Shown here in pieces: positions 45,393-54,880 of a stretch of DNA of 64,000 nt. The stretch comes from Bin80 sp965215475. GTDB taxonomy: Bacteria; Bacteroidota; Rhodothermia; Rhodothermales; Bin80. The notes beneath the pieces were generated by a model that was given only the letters and a program-made list of their open reading frames with translations, searched no databases and had not been told where the DNA came from. The stretch spans positions 2,294,001 to 2,358,000 of the forward strand of contig OZ244061.1 in assembly GCA_965215475.1 (NCBI GenBank), written 5' to 3'. The position numbers and the translations under genes are program-made. The first letter of the stretch is position 1, and each line of letters starts with the position of its first letter.

Positions 45393-48329
45393 ATGCAAAA
45401 CAAGGATCTGGCACTGACTGATTTTTTGCGCACCCTCGAAAGAGAGAGCCAGGGAGAAGTTCGAACGGACGAGTATAGCCGCGTTCTCTATAGCACGGAC
45501 GCCAGTATATATAGTGTGATGCCACATGGCGTCTTTTTCCCAGCATCAAGGGATGATGTACATATGGCAGTTTCTCTAGCGGCTAAATTTGGTGTTCCGA
45601 TTCTACCTAGGACAGGAGGAAGCAGTTTGGCTGGACAGGCGGTTTCCGAAGCAGTAGTCCTCGACTTTACTCGTCATTTAAATCGAATTCTGGAGGTAAA
45701 CGAAGAAGAAGGTTGGGTACGTGCAGAGCCGGGTCTTGTACTGGATCAACTCAATAACAGTATTGCCCCAACCGGATTACAATTCGGCCCAGATCCGGCC
45801 AGCAGTAATCGAGCGGCTTTGGGAGGAATTGTCAGCAATAACTCAACCGGAAGCCATTCGATCTGTTATGGCATGACAGCCGATCATATCCTCAACATGA
45901 ATGTGGTCTTGAGTGATGGATCTCAGGAATACTTGGGACCACTAGAGATAGAGGAGCTCACAAAGAAGGCACAGCGAAAGGGAGCCGAAGGGAGCCTTTA
46001 TCGGGCAATGATAGAACTCACCGAATCTCCAGAGCATCGCAAAACGATTATTGAAGGAACCCCCCGCCACTGGAGGCGGTGTGGAGGATATAACCTTGAT
46101 CGATTTGTTGGGCAAGCTACCTCGTTCAAGATTTCTCAGGATGAGAGGTTTAATCTGGCCAAACTAGTATGTGGTGCGGAAGGGACTTTAGCGGTAATTC
46201 AGGATGTAACACTGAATCTGGTTCCTATTCCCGAGGCTCGTGGATTGGCAATTGTCCACTGCAGTTCTACGGTCGCAGCCCTGCGTCAAATTCCGGCGAT
46301 CTTACAAGCCAATCCCAGTGCAATCGAGCTACTGGATAACTTAGGGCTGCAATTATGTAAGGATGTCCCCGAATATTCTCGATTGTTGCCAACATTTATT
46401 GAAGGAAATCCAGATTGTATTCTTATTACGGAGTTTTATGGGAGTGGTGAAGTGGAATTGCGCTCAAAGATTGAGCATCTGCAAAAGATTCTTCGCAAGC
46501 AAGGGCACCGAGATAGTGTACTACCCGTGCTGGAGTCCAACCGGCAAGCGAACGTATGGGCTGTTCGGAAAGCAGGTTTGGGACTTTTGATGAGTATCAA
46601 GGGAGATCATAAACCAATTCCATTCATCGAAGACGCTGCCGTACCAACTAGGCATCTGGCAGAATATGTGGAAAAAATCGGACGTTTCTGTGACGAAAGA
46701 AATACCCGTGTAGCTTATTATGCGCATGCCAGTGCTGGCTGTGTCCATATTCGTCCGTTGATCAATACGAAAGAAGCATCAGAGGTTGCCAAGATTCCGG
46801 AAATCCTGGATTTTGCCATTGACTTACTACAGGGGTATGGTGGTGCACTCTCTAGTGAGCATGGAGATGGGAGGGCTCGAAGTTGGATGAATGAACGATT
46901 CTTTGGGCCCGAATTATATCGGCTATATCAGAAAGTAAAGCAAGTATGGGATCCGAACGGTCTATTGAATCCAGGGGTAGTCGTAGATGCACCTGCTGGA
47001 ACAGAAAACTTGCGTTATGGTCCCGACTATAACGTAATTCCGTTGGAGCTAAACTTGGATTTCAGTGCGGAGCATGGATTTGATCGTGCAGTGGAGATGT
47101 GTAATGGAGCGGGAATTTGTCGTAAAGAAACGACAGGGGTAATGTGTCCTAGTTTCATGGTTACCCGTGAGGAGGAGCATACGACACGAGGACGTGCCAA
47201 TGCTCTGCGGGCTGCGCTTTCGGGTGTATTGCCAGCGGAAGAGTTGACCAGTAAGCGAATGTATGAGGTCATGGATTTATGTGTTGAATGCAAAGCATGT
47301 AAATCCGAGTGTCCGTCTTCGGTGGATATGGCAAAAATCAAGTTTGAATTTTTGGCACAGTATCATAAGAAGCATGGGATTCCGCTGCGCACACGCATGT
47401 TTGGGGATATTGCTAAAATCAGTCGTCTAACCAGTGGCATACTTGCGCCTGTATTTAATGGGATCATGAGGAGTGTTCTTGTACGTTTCATGCTGGATCG
47501 CACCGTAGGGATTTCCATGCATCGGAAGATGCCAGCGTTTACTAGGCAACCCTTTACTTCTTGGTTTCGACACCGCTCACAAAATGGTCAGCAGAAACAA
47601 CAGGTGGTATTGTTTCACGACACGTTTAACACGTATAATGATCCGCATGTATCTATTGCAGCGGTTGAAGTACTCGAGGCAGTTGGCTTTGAAGTGATTC
47701 TGCCAGGGCATCGCTGCTGCGGACGGCCATTGATTTCAAAGGGATTAGTAGAGAAGGCACGTGCTGCGGCAGAGGATACCATAGAGCGACTATTGCCGTA
47801 TGCAAAACAGGGACTGCCTATCGTCGGTTTGGAGCCTAGCTGTTTGTTGTCAATGCGCGACGAGTACCTATACCTTTTGCCAGAGAGTGAAGATGCCCGG
47901 GTAGTTGCCAGTCAAGCTGTATTATTTGACGAGTTTATTGCCCAACTTGCCGAGGAAGGGCAATTGCAAATGACCTTTACGAATACGGAAAAAGAAGTTT
48001 TATTACACGGCCACTGCCATCAGCGTGCACTTGCAGGAACAGAGCCAACACGAAAAATCTTGGACTTACCTACAAACTATCATGTGCGCGAGGTGGATTC
48101 CAGTTGTTGTGGAATGGCGGGTGCATTTGGTTATGAGAAAGAGCATTATGAGATTTCTCGAAAAATGGCAGAAAGACGCCTGGTCCCCGAGATGCGTAGC
48201 GCGGGCGGGGATGCACTGATTGTTGCCCCAGGCACCAGTTGCCGCCATCAACTGCAGCACTATGACATCAAGCGTGTACTACATCCGGCGGAAGTACTCC
48301 GAGATGCAATGATCACGTCAGCAGATTAA
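45393..48329 (+). CDS. FAD/Fe-S D-2-hydroxyacid dehydrogenase (YdiJ-like)
   Basis: 978 residues from the ATG at 45393 (a TTG one codon earlier also opens the frame). N-terminal half: FAD_binding_4 (PRTGGSSLAGQAV, GGIVSNNSTGSHSICYGMTADHI in parts) and FAD-oxidase C domain ending SSEHGDGRARSWM. C-terminal half: CNGAGICRKETTGVMC and CVECKACKSECPSSVDM as [4Fe-4S] motifs, then two CCG domains (HRCCGRP, SSCCGMAGAFGY). This fusion matches E. coli YdiJ, a D-2-hydroxyglutarate or D-lactate type dehydrogenase that passes electrons to the quinone pool. The exact substrate is uncertain. Confidence 0.92.
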   Translation: MQNKDLALTDFLRTLERESQGEVRTDEYSRVLYSTDASIYSVMPHGVFFPASRDDVHMAVSLAAKFGVPILPRTGGSSLAGQAVSEAVVLDFTRHLNRILEVNEEEGWVRAEPGLVLDQLNNSIAPTGLQFGPDPASSNRAALGGIVSNNSTGSHSICYGMTADHILNMNVVLSDGSQEYLGPLEIEELTKKAQRKGAEGSLYRAMIELTESPEHRKTIIEGTPRHWRRCGGYNLDRFVGQATSFKISQDERFNLAKLVCGAEGTLAVIQDVTLNLVPIPEARGLAIVHCSSTVAALRQIPAILQANPSAIELLDNLGLQLCKDVPEYSRLLPTFIEGNPDCILITEFYGSGEVELRSKIEHLQKILRKQGHRDSVLPVLESNRQANVWAVRKAGLGLLMSIKGDHKPIPFIEDAAVPTRHLAEYVEKIGRFCDERNTRVAYYAHASAGCVHIRPLINTKEASEVAKIPEILDFAIDLLQGYGGALSSEHGDGRARSWMNERFFGPELYRLYQKVKQVWDPNGLLNPGVVVDAPAGTENLRYGPDYNVIPLELNLDFSAEHGFDRAVEMCNGAGICRKETTGVMCPSFMVTREEEHTTRGRANALRAALSGVLPAEELTSKRMYEVMDLCVECKACKSECPSSVDMAKIKFEFLAQYHKKHGIPLRTRMFGDIAKISRLTSGILAPVFNGIMRSVLVRFMLDRTVGISMHRKMPAFTRQPFTSWFRHRSQNGQQKQQVVLFHDTFNTYNDPHVSIAAVEVLEAVGFEVILPGHRCCGRPLISKGLVEKARAAAEDTIERLLPYAKQGLPIVGLEPSCLLSMRDEYLYLLPESEDARVVASQAVLFDEFIAQLAEEGQLQMTFTNTEKEVLLHGHCHQRALAGTEPTRKILDLPTNYHVREVDSSCCGMAGAFGYEKEHYEISRKMAERRLVPEMRSAGGDALIVAPGTSCRHQLQHYDIKRVLHPAEVLRDAMITSAD

Positions 48330-48341
48330 AGTCGGGAGCTG

Positions 48342-49799
48342 CTATGCTTGCTCCTCTCCAAGCTTTTCTGCCCGGTAACCACCGGCCCGAATGTCCCGTA
48401 ACAGAAGAAGGCCAAACACCACGATCAAGATAAACCCAAAGGGGGCTAGCGTGCGGAAAGAGCGCCTTCCACCTTCATTATCAGCAGGATTTAGTTCCGC
48501 CTGTGCTCGCTCTACGACCTCTAAAGTTACACCAGAACCGCTGATGGCTCTGAGCGCTTGCATGGTATTTCCACGAGGCAACTTCCCACCAGTTTCGTAC
48601 TGTGCCAAGACGTCCTCAACTGTAGCATTTACTGCCATAATATCACCGGATTGTGCTCCGGCATTTTCGGCAATATCCGGAAATTGGAGAGTTACATCTT
48701 CAAATATTTCGACAACCACTGGGGTGTCTAGCGTATCGTGTCCACGATCATCGGCAACGCTGCCCAGCCAGGGTGTAACAAAGAAGGACGCCAACATCCC
48801 TACGGCCCCCATAACGCCGAGTCCCAAGGCTCCACTCTTAGGGTTTCGTTCAGACACGTAGCCCAACATGGTTGGCCAGAAATAAGCAATCCCGATGGCC
48901 CAGACGGCAGCCGTCAAAAAGGCCATTAATGTTGATTCTGCCATACTGAACAGATAAAGCCCTAGTGTGGCAAGAATCGCACCTCCAAACAGGATGCCGG
49001 TTGGAGTAAGAACGCGAACAACCGGACCAGCCAGCAGGCGTAACGTGCCCATGATACCGAATACGAATCCAAACACAAGCAATCCATCAATCCCGCCTGC
49101 CTGAAGTACAGGAGGAACCCAACTTGATGGAGGCAACTCCATCGAGGCTGTAAGTAGCATCATAGGTAACATGATGAGCATAATCGGAGCAAAGAGTGCC
49201 TTAAATGATTGCCCCACAGAGACCCCAGCCTGGACTCCTTCTGTTTGTGGGAAGGGGGCCGTAAACATCATCAGACCATATCCTAGGGCGGGGATCAAGA
49301 TCAGTAAGGGTTGTGCGCGCCAGCCCCCTCCAAATTGCGCGAACACCAAGGTCAGAAGGATGGCGGCAATCAGGTTCCCGTACGGGAACCACATATGAAA
49401 GTGGTTCAGCTTAGAGGTCTTATTGTTTGGATAGAGAGCTGCAACAAGCGGATTGCATCCAGCTTCAACCAAGCCGGCACCAAGTCCGGCGCACAGTGAG
49501 CCGGCAACGGCAGGCATATACCCGGGAGCAGTCATGATCAGTATTGCCCCTGCTACATGTGTCACAAAAGCTCCTCGCACAATCCATCGCATTCCAATGA
49601 TGTCGCAGAGCGGAGAGAAGATCGCCTGGCTGATGGTAAATCCGATAAAGAACACACCAGTGAAAACTCCCAGTTGTGCATTTGTGAGAACAAATTCCGA
49701 TTTCACCGAGAAGGCGATACCGGAAATGACAGTGAAAGCAAATGCTGTTGTTAACAAGGCAAGACAACTACCATAAAAGAGACGATTACGATTAACCAT
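48342..49799 (-). CDS. Major facilitator superfamily transporter with a long late loop
   Basis: 485 residues, 12 hydrophobic segments. N-half features: LTNAQLGVFTGVFFIGFTISQ, and the A-motif-like loop CDIIGMRWIVRGAF; C-half contains VSERNPKSGALGLGVMGAVGML. Between the last two helices there is an inserted soluble stretch of about 95 residues (about 346-444, with LDTPVVVEIFEDVTL and AVNATVEDVLAQYE), longer than usual. Sugar-proton symporter-like (FucP/NanT range), substrate unknown. Tail-to-tail with the dehydrogenase gene, 12 bases apart. Confidence 0.85.
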   Translation of the reverse strand: MVNRNRLFYGSCLALLTTAFAFTVISGIAFSVKSEFVLTNAQLGVFTGVFFIGFTISQAIFSPLCDIIGMRWIVRGAFVTHVAGAILIMTAPGYMPAVAGSLCAGLGAGLVEAGCNPLVAALYPNNKTSKLNHFHMWFPYGNLIAAILLTLVFAQFGGGWRAQPLLILIPALGYGLMMFTAPFPQTEGVQAGVSVGQSFKALFAPIMLIMLPMMLLTASMELPPSSWVPPVLQAGGIDGLLVFGFVFGIMGTLRLLAGPVVRVLTPTGILFGGAILATLGLYLFSMAESTLMAFLTAAVWAIGIAYFWPTMLGYVSERNPKSGALGLGVMGAVGMLASFFVTPWLGSVADDRGHDTLDTPVVVEIFEDVTLQFPDIAENAGAQSGDIMAVNATVEDVLAQYETGGKLPRGNTMQALRAISGSGVTLEVVERAQAELNPADNEGGRRSFRTLAPFGFILIVVFGLLLLRDIRAGGYRAEKLGEEQA

Positions 49800-50043
49800 T
49801 TGTCCGAGCTGATTGAAAATAGAATTTTGAGAATAATCAGATTATGAAGATCTGATTAATATAAACAAAATCACAGCTAAATGTGAGAGATGCTTGGTCA
49901 AGCCAATCAGGGTAGGACCCACAGAGGTGCAATGCAGCTTAAAACCTCGTGCACTAGGCCCAGGAAAGACAGCGCTGTTGGAAGAAATGGTGGCTCTACC
50001 GTATCTTTCTATGTCTTCGTTTCTTTTCGAATAATTCTAACAA

Positions 50044-50548
50044 ATGTCTGGGATGAGTATCTTTTTGCTATTAGCCGTCACTTTCGGAATGGGGAGTGAT
50101 TCGCTCCGCATTGACTCATCCATTCTCTCTCCCCCCCTTGGAGGTGCCCCCACCCATCTCCTTGATCTACAAAGCGACGGATCATAACGGGGCGGAAGAT
50201 CGTCTTGAGTTTCGCATTGGTGTAATCTCTCCTGTCGATACAGAAGAAACCCCAGAGAGCTCCCAAGAATTACGAGGATACTCCAATTATCCAAATCCTT
50301 TCCATCGTTCCACCCATTTGGTCTTTGATCTTCCATGGCCTGCACAGGTGCAGGTAGACGTCATGGGTGTCACGGGACGGCGATTGGTGTCCACTCCGCC
50401 GGTATATCTCCCCGCAGGATGGGGGCATAAAATGCAACTGAGGGATCTGAATGTACCTTCTGTTCCGTATCTCTATCGGATTCAAGCCACCTCTTTGGAG
50501 GACCAATCTTTCTCCGTTTATATGGGATACTTTATGAGGGTCAAGTAA
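50044..50548 (+). pseudogene. Fragment of a secreted protein with a T9SS C-terminal sorting domain
   Basis: The open frame 50096-50548 ends in a type IX secretion tail: YSNYPNPFHRSTHLVFDL, a beta-sandwich, and YMGYFMRVK at the end. Just before is a cadherin/Ig-like strand pair (ISLIYKATDHNGAEDRLEF). Upstream, 50044-50120, a different frame (SDSLRIDSSILSPPL) looks like the continuation of that domain, joined across a C-rich run (about 50131-50138) by a one-base shift. The N-terminal bulk and signal peptide of such a cargo protein are missing. It is probably a decayed remnant; T9SS machinery genes are elsewhere. Confidence 0.6.
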
Positions 50549-50609
50549 GGCATGGGCAGGATGTGTGATGCCATGAGGCTTCCAATGAGGAAATCTCATG
50601 GAGGAAACG

Positions 50610-52319
50610 TCACAGGTTTCGCCGCTTCAATTCGTCCACGGCATGACTGGCCGCTCGTGCGGTGAGAGCCATATAGGTGATGGAGGGGTTTTGGCAGGCG
50701 GAGGACGTCATACATGCACCGTCAGGTACAAATACATTCGGGGACGCATGACACTGATTGTAGGCATTCAAAACACTAGTTTTGGGGTCGTTTCCCATAC
50801 GGGCTGTACCCATTTCATGAATCCCAAGACCGGGCTCTGCCCCCAAGTTTCCCTCTGCATAATGATCATAGGTTTCAATATTTTTCGCTCCCGCAGCATC
50901 TAACATTTCAGCCGCGGATTGCTTCATGTCCTCCCGCATGGCAAACTCATTTTCTCCCCACTTACAATGAATACGGAGCACGGGTATTCCCCAAGCATCA
51001 GTGACCGACGTATCCAGTGTTACATAATTGTTGAATTCAGGCAACGCCTCACCAAATCCCTCCAAGATCATTTGCCATGGACCAGGATTTCTGAGTTGTT
51101 GTTTCAGTTGGATGCCAAATCCCGAACTCGGACGATCCCAAGAAGGCCTTGATGCCTCCCCCTGATAACCGAATCCTCTAAGATAATCACTTCGCTCTGT
51201 TTTTCGGGAAAGATTTTGGAATCGTGGAATATAGATTCCGTTCGGGCGGACTCCCTGATAATATCGATCCTCTCCCCCAGGTATCTGTCCTGAAGCACCG
51301 ATCTGGAAATGGTGATCCATGAGGTAATGCCCCAGTACTCCACTATCATTCGCAAACCCATTAGGAAAACGTGAAGAGGTGGAGTTGAGCATAATCTGAG
51401 TGCTCCCAAGTGCAGAGGCACACAAAAAGATGATGTTGGCATACGCCTCTTTCATTACTTTGGTCTTCCGATCGATATACCGAACGCCAGTAGCTTTTCC
51501 CTTCGCTTCATCGTAAATGATGCTGTGGACGATACTCTCTGGCCGTAGAGTGAACCTGCCCGTTGCAGCAGCAGCTGGCAACGTAGAACTTAAACTACTG
51601 AAATAAGCTCCGGCAGAACAACCACGATAACATTCTCCACAATAATGGCAAGCGGCCCTACCCATATGAGGCTGTGTCAAAATTGCAGCCCGACCAATGG
51701 TCATTAATCGGTCATTAAAATGTTGGCTGATCGCTTCCCGTACGCACTGCTCTGCCCAGTTCATCTCCATCGGTGGTAAAAAGACGCCATCTGGACATTG
51801 CACAAGTCCCTCTGGATGACCCGTAATCCCAACAAATCGTTCCACATGATCATACCACGGAGCAATATCTTCATATCGGATAGGCCAGTCAATACCCATG
51901 CCGTCGTGCAGATTGGCTTCAAAATCCTGCGGCCCCCATCGGTAGCACTGGCGTGCCCATAAGATGGAACGCCCTCCTACAACATCTGCTCTAATCCATG
52001 TGAACGGATCGGCTTCAACATATGGATTCTCAAGGTCATTGATAAAAAAATGCTCTGTGTGCTCCCCAAAAGCATACGTACGGGATTGGATGGGGTAGAT
52101 TTTTTGATGAGTGCGTGAGCCTTGACTATTACGGGCGGCGAATTCCCAATCTTGAAGATATTCAGTAATATAACCAGCACCATGCTCTAAATGAAATCCC
52201 CGTTCTAGGAGCAATACGTTCATCCCGGCTTCTGTTAACTCTTTGGCCGCAAAGCCTCCACTGATTCCAGATCCAACCACAATGGCATCCGTGACATCTG
52301 GAGGCACATTCGTATACAT
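50610..52319 (-). CDS. GMC-family FAD oxidoreductase
   Basis: 569 residues: FAD dinucleotide-binding start IVVGSGISGGFAAKEL (about 14-29) and LLLERG, a GMC_oxred_N region (IRADVVGGRSILWARQCYRW), and the C-terminal domain with GTARMGNDP and QNPSITYMALTARAASHAV. It resembles GMC enzymes of gluconate/2-keto and 3-keto-glycoside type often paired with a 'subunit 3' protein, which is not visible. No signal peptide is seen at the start, so export would need a partner. Downstream of it is the T9SS tail fragment on the opposite strand. Confidence 0.85.
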   Translation of the reverse strand: MYTNVPPDVTDAIVVGSGISGGFAAKELTEAGMNVLLLERGFHLEHGAGYITEYLQDWEFAARNSQGSRTHQKIYPIQSRTYAFGEHTEHFFINDLENPYVEADPFTWIRADVVGGRSILWARQCYRWGPQDFEANLHDGMGIDWPIRYEDIAPWYDHVERFVGITGHPEGLVQCPDGVFLPPMEMNWAEQCVREAISQHFNDRLMTIGRAAILTQPHMGRAACHYCGECYRGCSAGAYFSSLSSTLPAAAATGRFTLRPESIVHSIIYDEAKGKATGVRYIDRKTKVMKEAYANIIFLCASALGSTQIMLNSTSSRFPNGFANDSGVLGHYLMDHHFQIGASGQIPGGEDRYYQGVRPNGIYIPRFQNLSRKTERSDYLRGFGYQGEASRPSWDRPSSGFGIQLKQQLRNPGPWQMILEGFGEALPEFNNYVTLDTSVTDAWGIPVLRIHCKWGENEFAMREDMKQSAAEMLDAAGAKNIETYDHYAEGNLGAEPGLGIHEMGTARMGNDPKTSVLNAYNQCHASPNVFVPDGACMTSSACQNPSITYMALTARAASHAVDELKRRNL

Positions 52320-52698
52320 TTTAGAAGGTCTGTAAGGTTAGTTTAATGATTCTTATACCACTTATCATACATTTCATGATTTGCATGCGTATTCGTTGAC
52401 CTTCTACTCGTGAACCCGCTCCTCATTTTCTGTACACAATAGTATCCCATTGATCAATAATATCAAAATAATTGTTATTTCCGAGAACATGTTCGGGAGT
52501 AGGGAGTGCGCCAAACCCCACTAATTTCAGCATACTCCCACCTGTTGGATCACATTTAACTTCATTAAGCTATTACTGTGTTTATTGTTCAATTTCGTTG
52601 AACCTGTCAGTCTTTTGTACTGTCGCGGAATAATTCAAAAATATTTCATACTTAATCAGCTGTAGTAGCTCTATTTTGAGATCTCAATACGGAGTAGA
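52320..52698. other. 379-base intergenic region
   Basis: Between the GMC gene start and the dapD stop. It includes a 36-residue minus-strand frame (52423-52533, GFGALPTPEHVLGN, IIDQWDTIVYRK) whose composition is protein-like but which has no recognised family. No RNA structure seen. Confidence 0.35.
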
Positions 52699-53508
52699 TT
52701 AACGTAGTGCGGATTCGAGTTCCGTTGCCGCATCGGTCTGAGTGTCGCGGTACTTCACGATTACGGGGACATACGTGGATATGCCATGCTCATGGGCAAA
52801 GGAGCTTGATTTGGCGCGACTTCCGGAGACAACAACAGCACCAGCAGGTACCTGACCCGGCTTGAGGATCCGTTCATGGACCAGATCATAGAGTCGCGTG
52901 GAATTAGTCAAAATGACACCAGGGGCCAGAACGGCACCTTCTCGAACGATGCAGCCCTCATAGATGCCGCAGCCTCCGCCAAGGAAACAGTCGTCCTCTA
53001 TGATTACAGGCAGAGCACCAGGAGGCTCTAATACCCCCCCAATCTGTACAGCAGCAGATATGTGTACCCGTTTTCCAACCTGTGCACAACTACCCACAAG
53101 AGCGTGTGAATCTACCATAGTTTCTTCATCTACATATGCTCCTGTATTGATGTACATTGGAGGCATGCAGATGACACTCGGGCTGACATAGCAGCCCGTC
53201 CGAATGGAGGATCCTCCAGGGACCAGGCGAACATGGTCTGTGATGTTGAGAGGTTTCAACGGAAATGTATCCTTATCAAAGAAAGGAGTTGGCTGAGAGG
53301 CGATTTTTTCAAGTTTTCCGATGCGAAATCCAAAAAGGAGGCCTTTCTTTACCCAAGCATGGGTTTGCCAGATTCCTTCTTCATTTTTTGAAGCTGCACG
53401 TACGGTTCCCTGATTGAGTGCATGAATCAGGTGGTCAAAGCCAGCTTTTTGTAGATCAGCGTCGTCAGATGAAAGCTGCTGTTGAATGATTGATGGAGAA
53501 AGAGACAT
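52699..53508 (-). CDS. dapD: 2,3,4,5-Tetrahydropyridine-2,6-dicarboxylate N-succinyltransferase
   Basis: 269 residues from the ATG at 53508, which overlaps the preceding stop by one base (TGATG). An earlier in-frame ATG at 53535 lies inside the upstream gene. Left-handed beta-helix hexapeptide repeats dominate: VPGGSSIRTGCYVSPSVICMPPMYINTGAYVDEETMVDSHALVGSCAQVGKRVHISAAVQIGGVL read in parts, then FLGGGCGIYEG and YVPVIVKYR at the end. Lysine/diaminopimelate biosynthesis via succinylated intermediates; needed for cell-wall precursors. Confidence 0.94.
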   Translation of the reverse strand: MSLSPSIIQQQLSSDDADLQKAGFDHLIHALNQGTVRAASKNEEGIWQTHAWVKKGLLFGFRIGKLEKIASQPTPFFDKDTFPLKPLNITDHVRLVPGGSSIRTGCYVSPSVICMPPMYINTGAYVDEETMVDSHALVGSCAQVGKRVHISAAVQIGGVLEPPGALPVIIEDDCFLGGGCGIYEGCIVREGAVLAPGVILTNSTRLYDLVHERILKPGQVPAGAVVVSGSRAKSSSFAHEHGISTYVPVIVKYRDTQTDAATELESALR

Positions 53509-54278
53509 CAATCTGATTGCGTATAGGCTGCACATGCAGCTCCAATAATTCCAGCTTCATTTTGAAAATGTGCTGGAAGTAGCTGTGCCCTGGTTTTGAG
53601 AAGATGGAGATAATGTTTGGTGCGTTTTGGACGGCTGATCCCACCACCGAGGATAATCAGCCTAGGATCTAACAAGAATTCAATATAGGTCAGATATTTC
53701 TGAACACGGTTGGCCCACTTTTTCCAAGAGAGTTGATCGCGTTTACGAATACTATTGGCTGCCAAAGCTTCCGCAGTGGTGCCAGCCATGCGAAGATGGC
53801 CAAGTTCTAAGTTGGGTACCAGAACAGGGCCCATAAATAGGCTGGATCCAATGCCAGTCCCAAGTGTGAGGACGAGTGTTTTGCCAAGCGCACCCTTGGC
53901 TGCACCATAGTGGATTTCGGCATAGCCAGCAGCATCTGCATCGTTGAGCACGGTGACTTCAGAGCCTAATGTAGACGAGAAAAGCTCTTCCACATTTGTG
54001 CCAATCCAGGATTGATCAATATTGGCTGCCGTACAAGCAATGCCGTCCCGTATGCGTACAGGCATTGTGACTCCAACCTTTTTCGTCCACGAAAAGTGCT
54101 TGGTGACAGCATGTAAGATCTCCGCAATCTCGTTGGGATATCCTCCGGTGGGCGTATCAAGGCGGAAACGCTCCGAAGTCAACTGCCCGGACTCAATGTC
54201 AACCAAAGCTCCCTTGATCCCGGATCCCCCTATGTCTATTCCAAGAATTTCCAATCCAAAATCGATCAATCCTAACAT
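53508..54278 (-). CDS. ppgK: Polyphosphate glucokinase (ROK family)
   Basis: 256 residues. LGIDIGGSGIKGALVD, TMPVRIRDGIACTAANID, NDADAAGYAE and LTLGTGIGSSLF are typical of polyphosphate-dependent glucokinases within ROK; the zinc-binding cysteines of regulators are absent. It phosphorylates glucose with polyphosphate or ATP. Overlaps dapD by one base, so both should be made from one transcript. Confidence 0.85.
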   Translation of the reverse strand: MLGLIDFGLEILGIDIGGSGIKGALVDIESGQLTSERFRLDTPTGGYPNEIAEILHAVTKHFSWTKKVGVTMPVRIRDGIACTAANIDQSWIGTNVEELFSSTLGSEVTVLNDADAAGYAEIHYGAAKGALGKTLVLTLGTGIGSSLFMGPVLVPNLELGHLRMAGTTAEALAANSIRKRDQLSWKKWANRVQKYLTYIEFLLDPRLIILGGGISRPKRTKHYLHLLKTRAQLLPAHFQNEAGIIGAACAAYTQSD

Positions 54279-54767
54279 AAAGATAATGGAAACATGGCAC
54301 CTTAAGCAAGTCCTATGAATTTTAGATTCATCCTATTTTACTGTGGTTTGGACGGAAAATATGGTTGATGCTCTGGTCACACAGATCAAGGTGTAGGGGG
54401 CTCGGCAATTCTGGATTAGAAAAACAGGATGTATATACAGCTTTTAATCAGATAGGAGCAGAGCGAATCCCGTAAACAAGGGAATGCTTGTCTAATGAAA
54501 TAGAGGAATAGGTGGATTTTCAAGGCCTTGATAATGAGAAAAATCTAAAAGAGATGCAGTTTCTACCGTACTGGAACAGTTGTAAGAACATGGATCAAGG
54601 GAGAGCCTCTGTAGAGACGTAGTCGTCGCAGCGGCAGTGGATATTTTATTGGTGTTGAGGCATCTGGTACAATAGAACAAAGACCTATTGAGTAGGTACA
54701 GAGAATCAGAAGGTTTACATGCAAGTTTTTAGTAATTTCCTTAAGCATTAGAACAAAAATTTAAGCC
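54279..54767. other. 489-base intergenic region
   Basis: Between ppgK (minus) and the small lipoprotein/dnaG unit (plus); divergent promoters are expected here. No gene or RNA structure recognised. Confidence 0.4.
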
Positions 54768-54875
54768 ATGATGAGAATTATTTTTTCAATCCTTCTTGTA
54801 GGAATGCTTGCCTTAGGAGCGTGTCAGTGCTCGGATAAACCCGAGCAATCTCCGGTGGAATCAATTCACGTATAG
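54768..54875 (+). CDS. Very small lipoprotein upstream of dnaG
   Basis: 35 residues: MMRIIFSILLVGMLALGAC is a textbook lipoprotein signal with lipobox LGAC (Cys19), followed by a short QCSDKPEQSP tail. It ends 5 bases before the dnaG start, so it is probably cotranscribed. Very short lipopeptides resemble entericidin-like proteins, but no family assignment is made. Confidence 0.55.
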   Translation: MMRIIFSILLVGMLALGACQCSDKPEQSPVESIHV

Positions 54876-54880
54876 GGTAT

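Noticed and set aside
52423..52533. 36-residue minus-strand open frame between the GMC oxidoreductase and dapD
   Set aside because: Composition is protein-like, but it is very short and matches no family I know; kept only as a remark in the intergenic entry.
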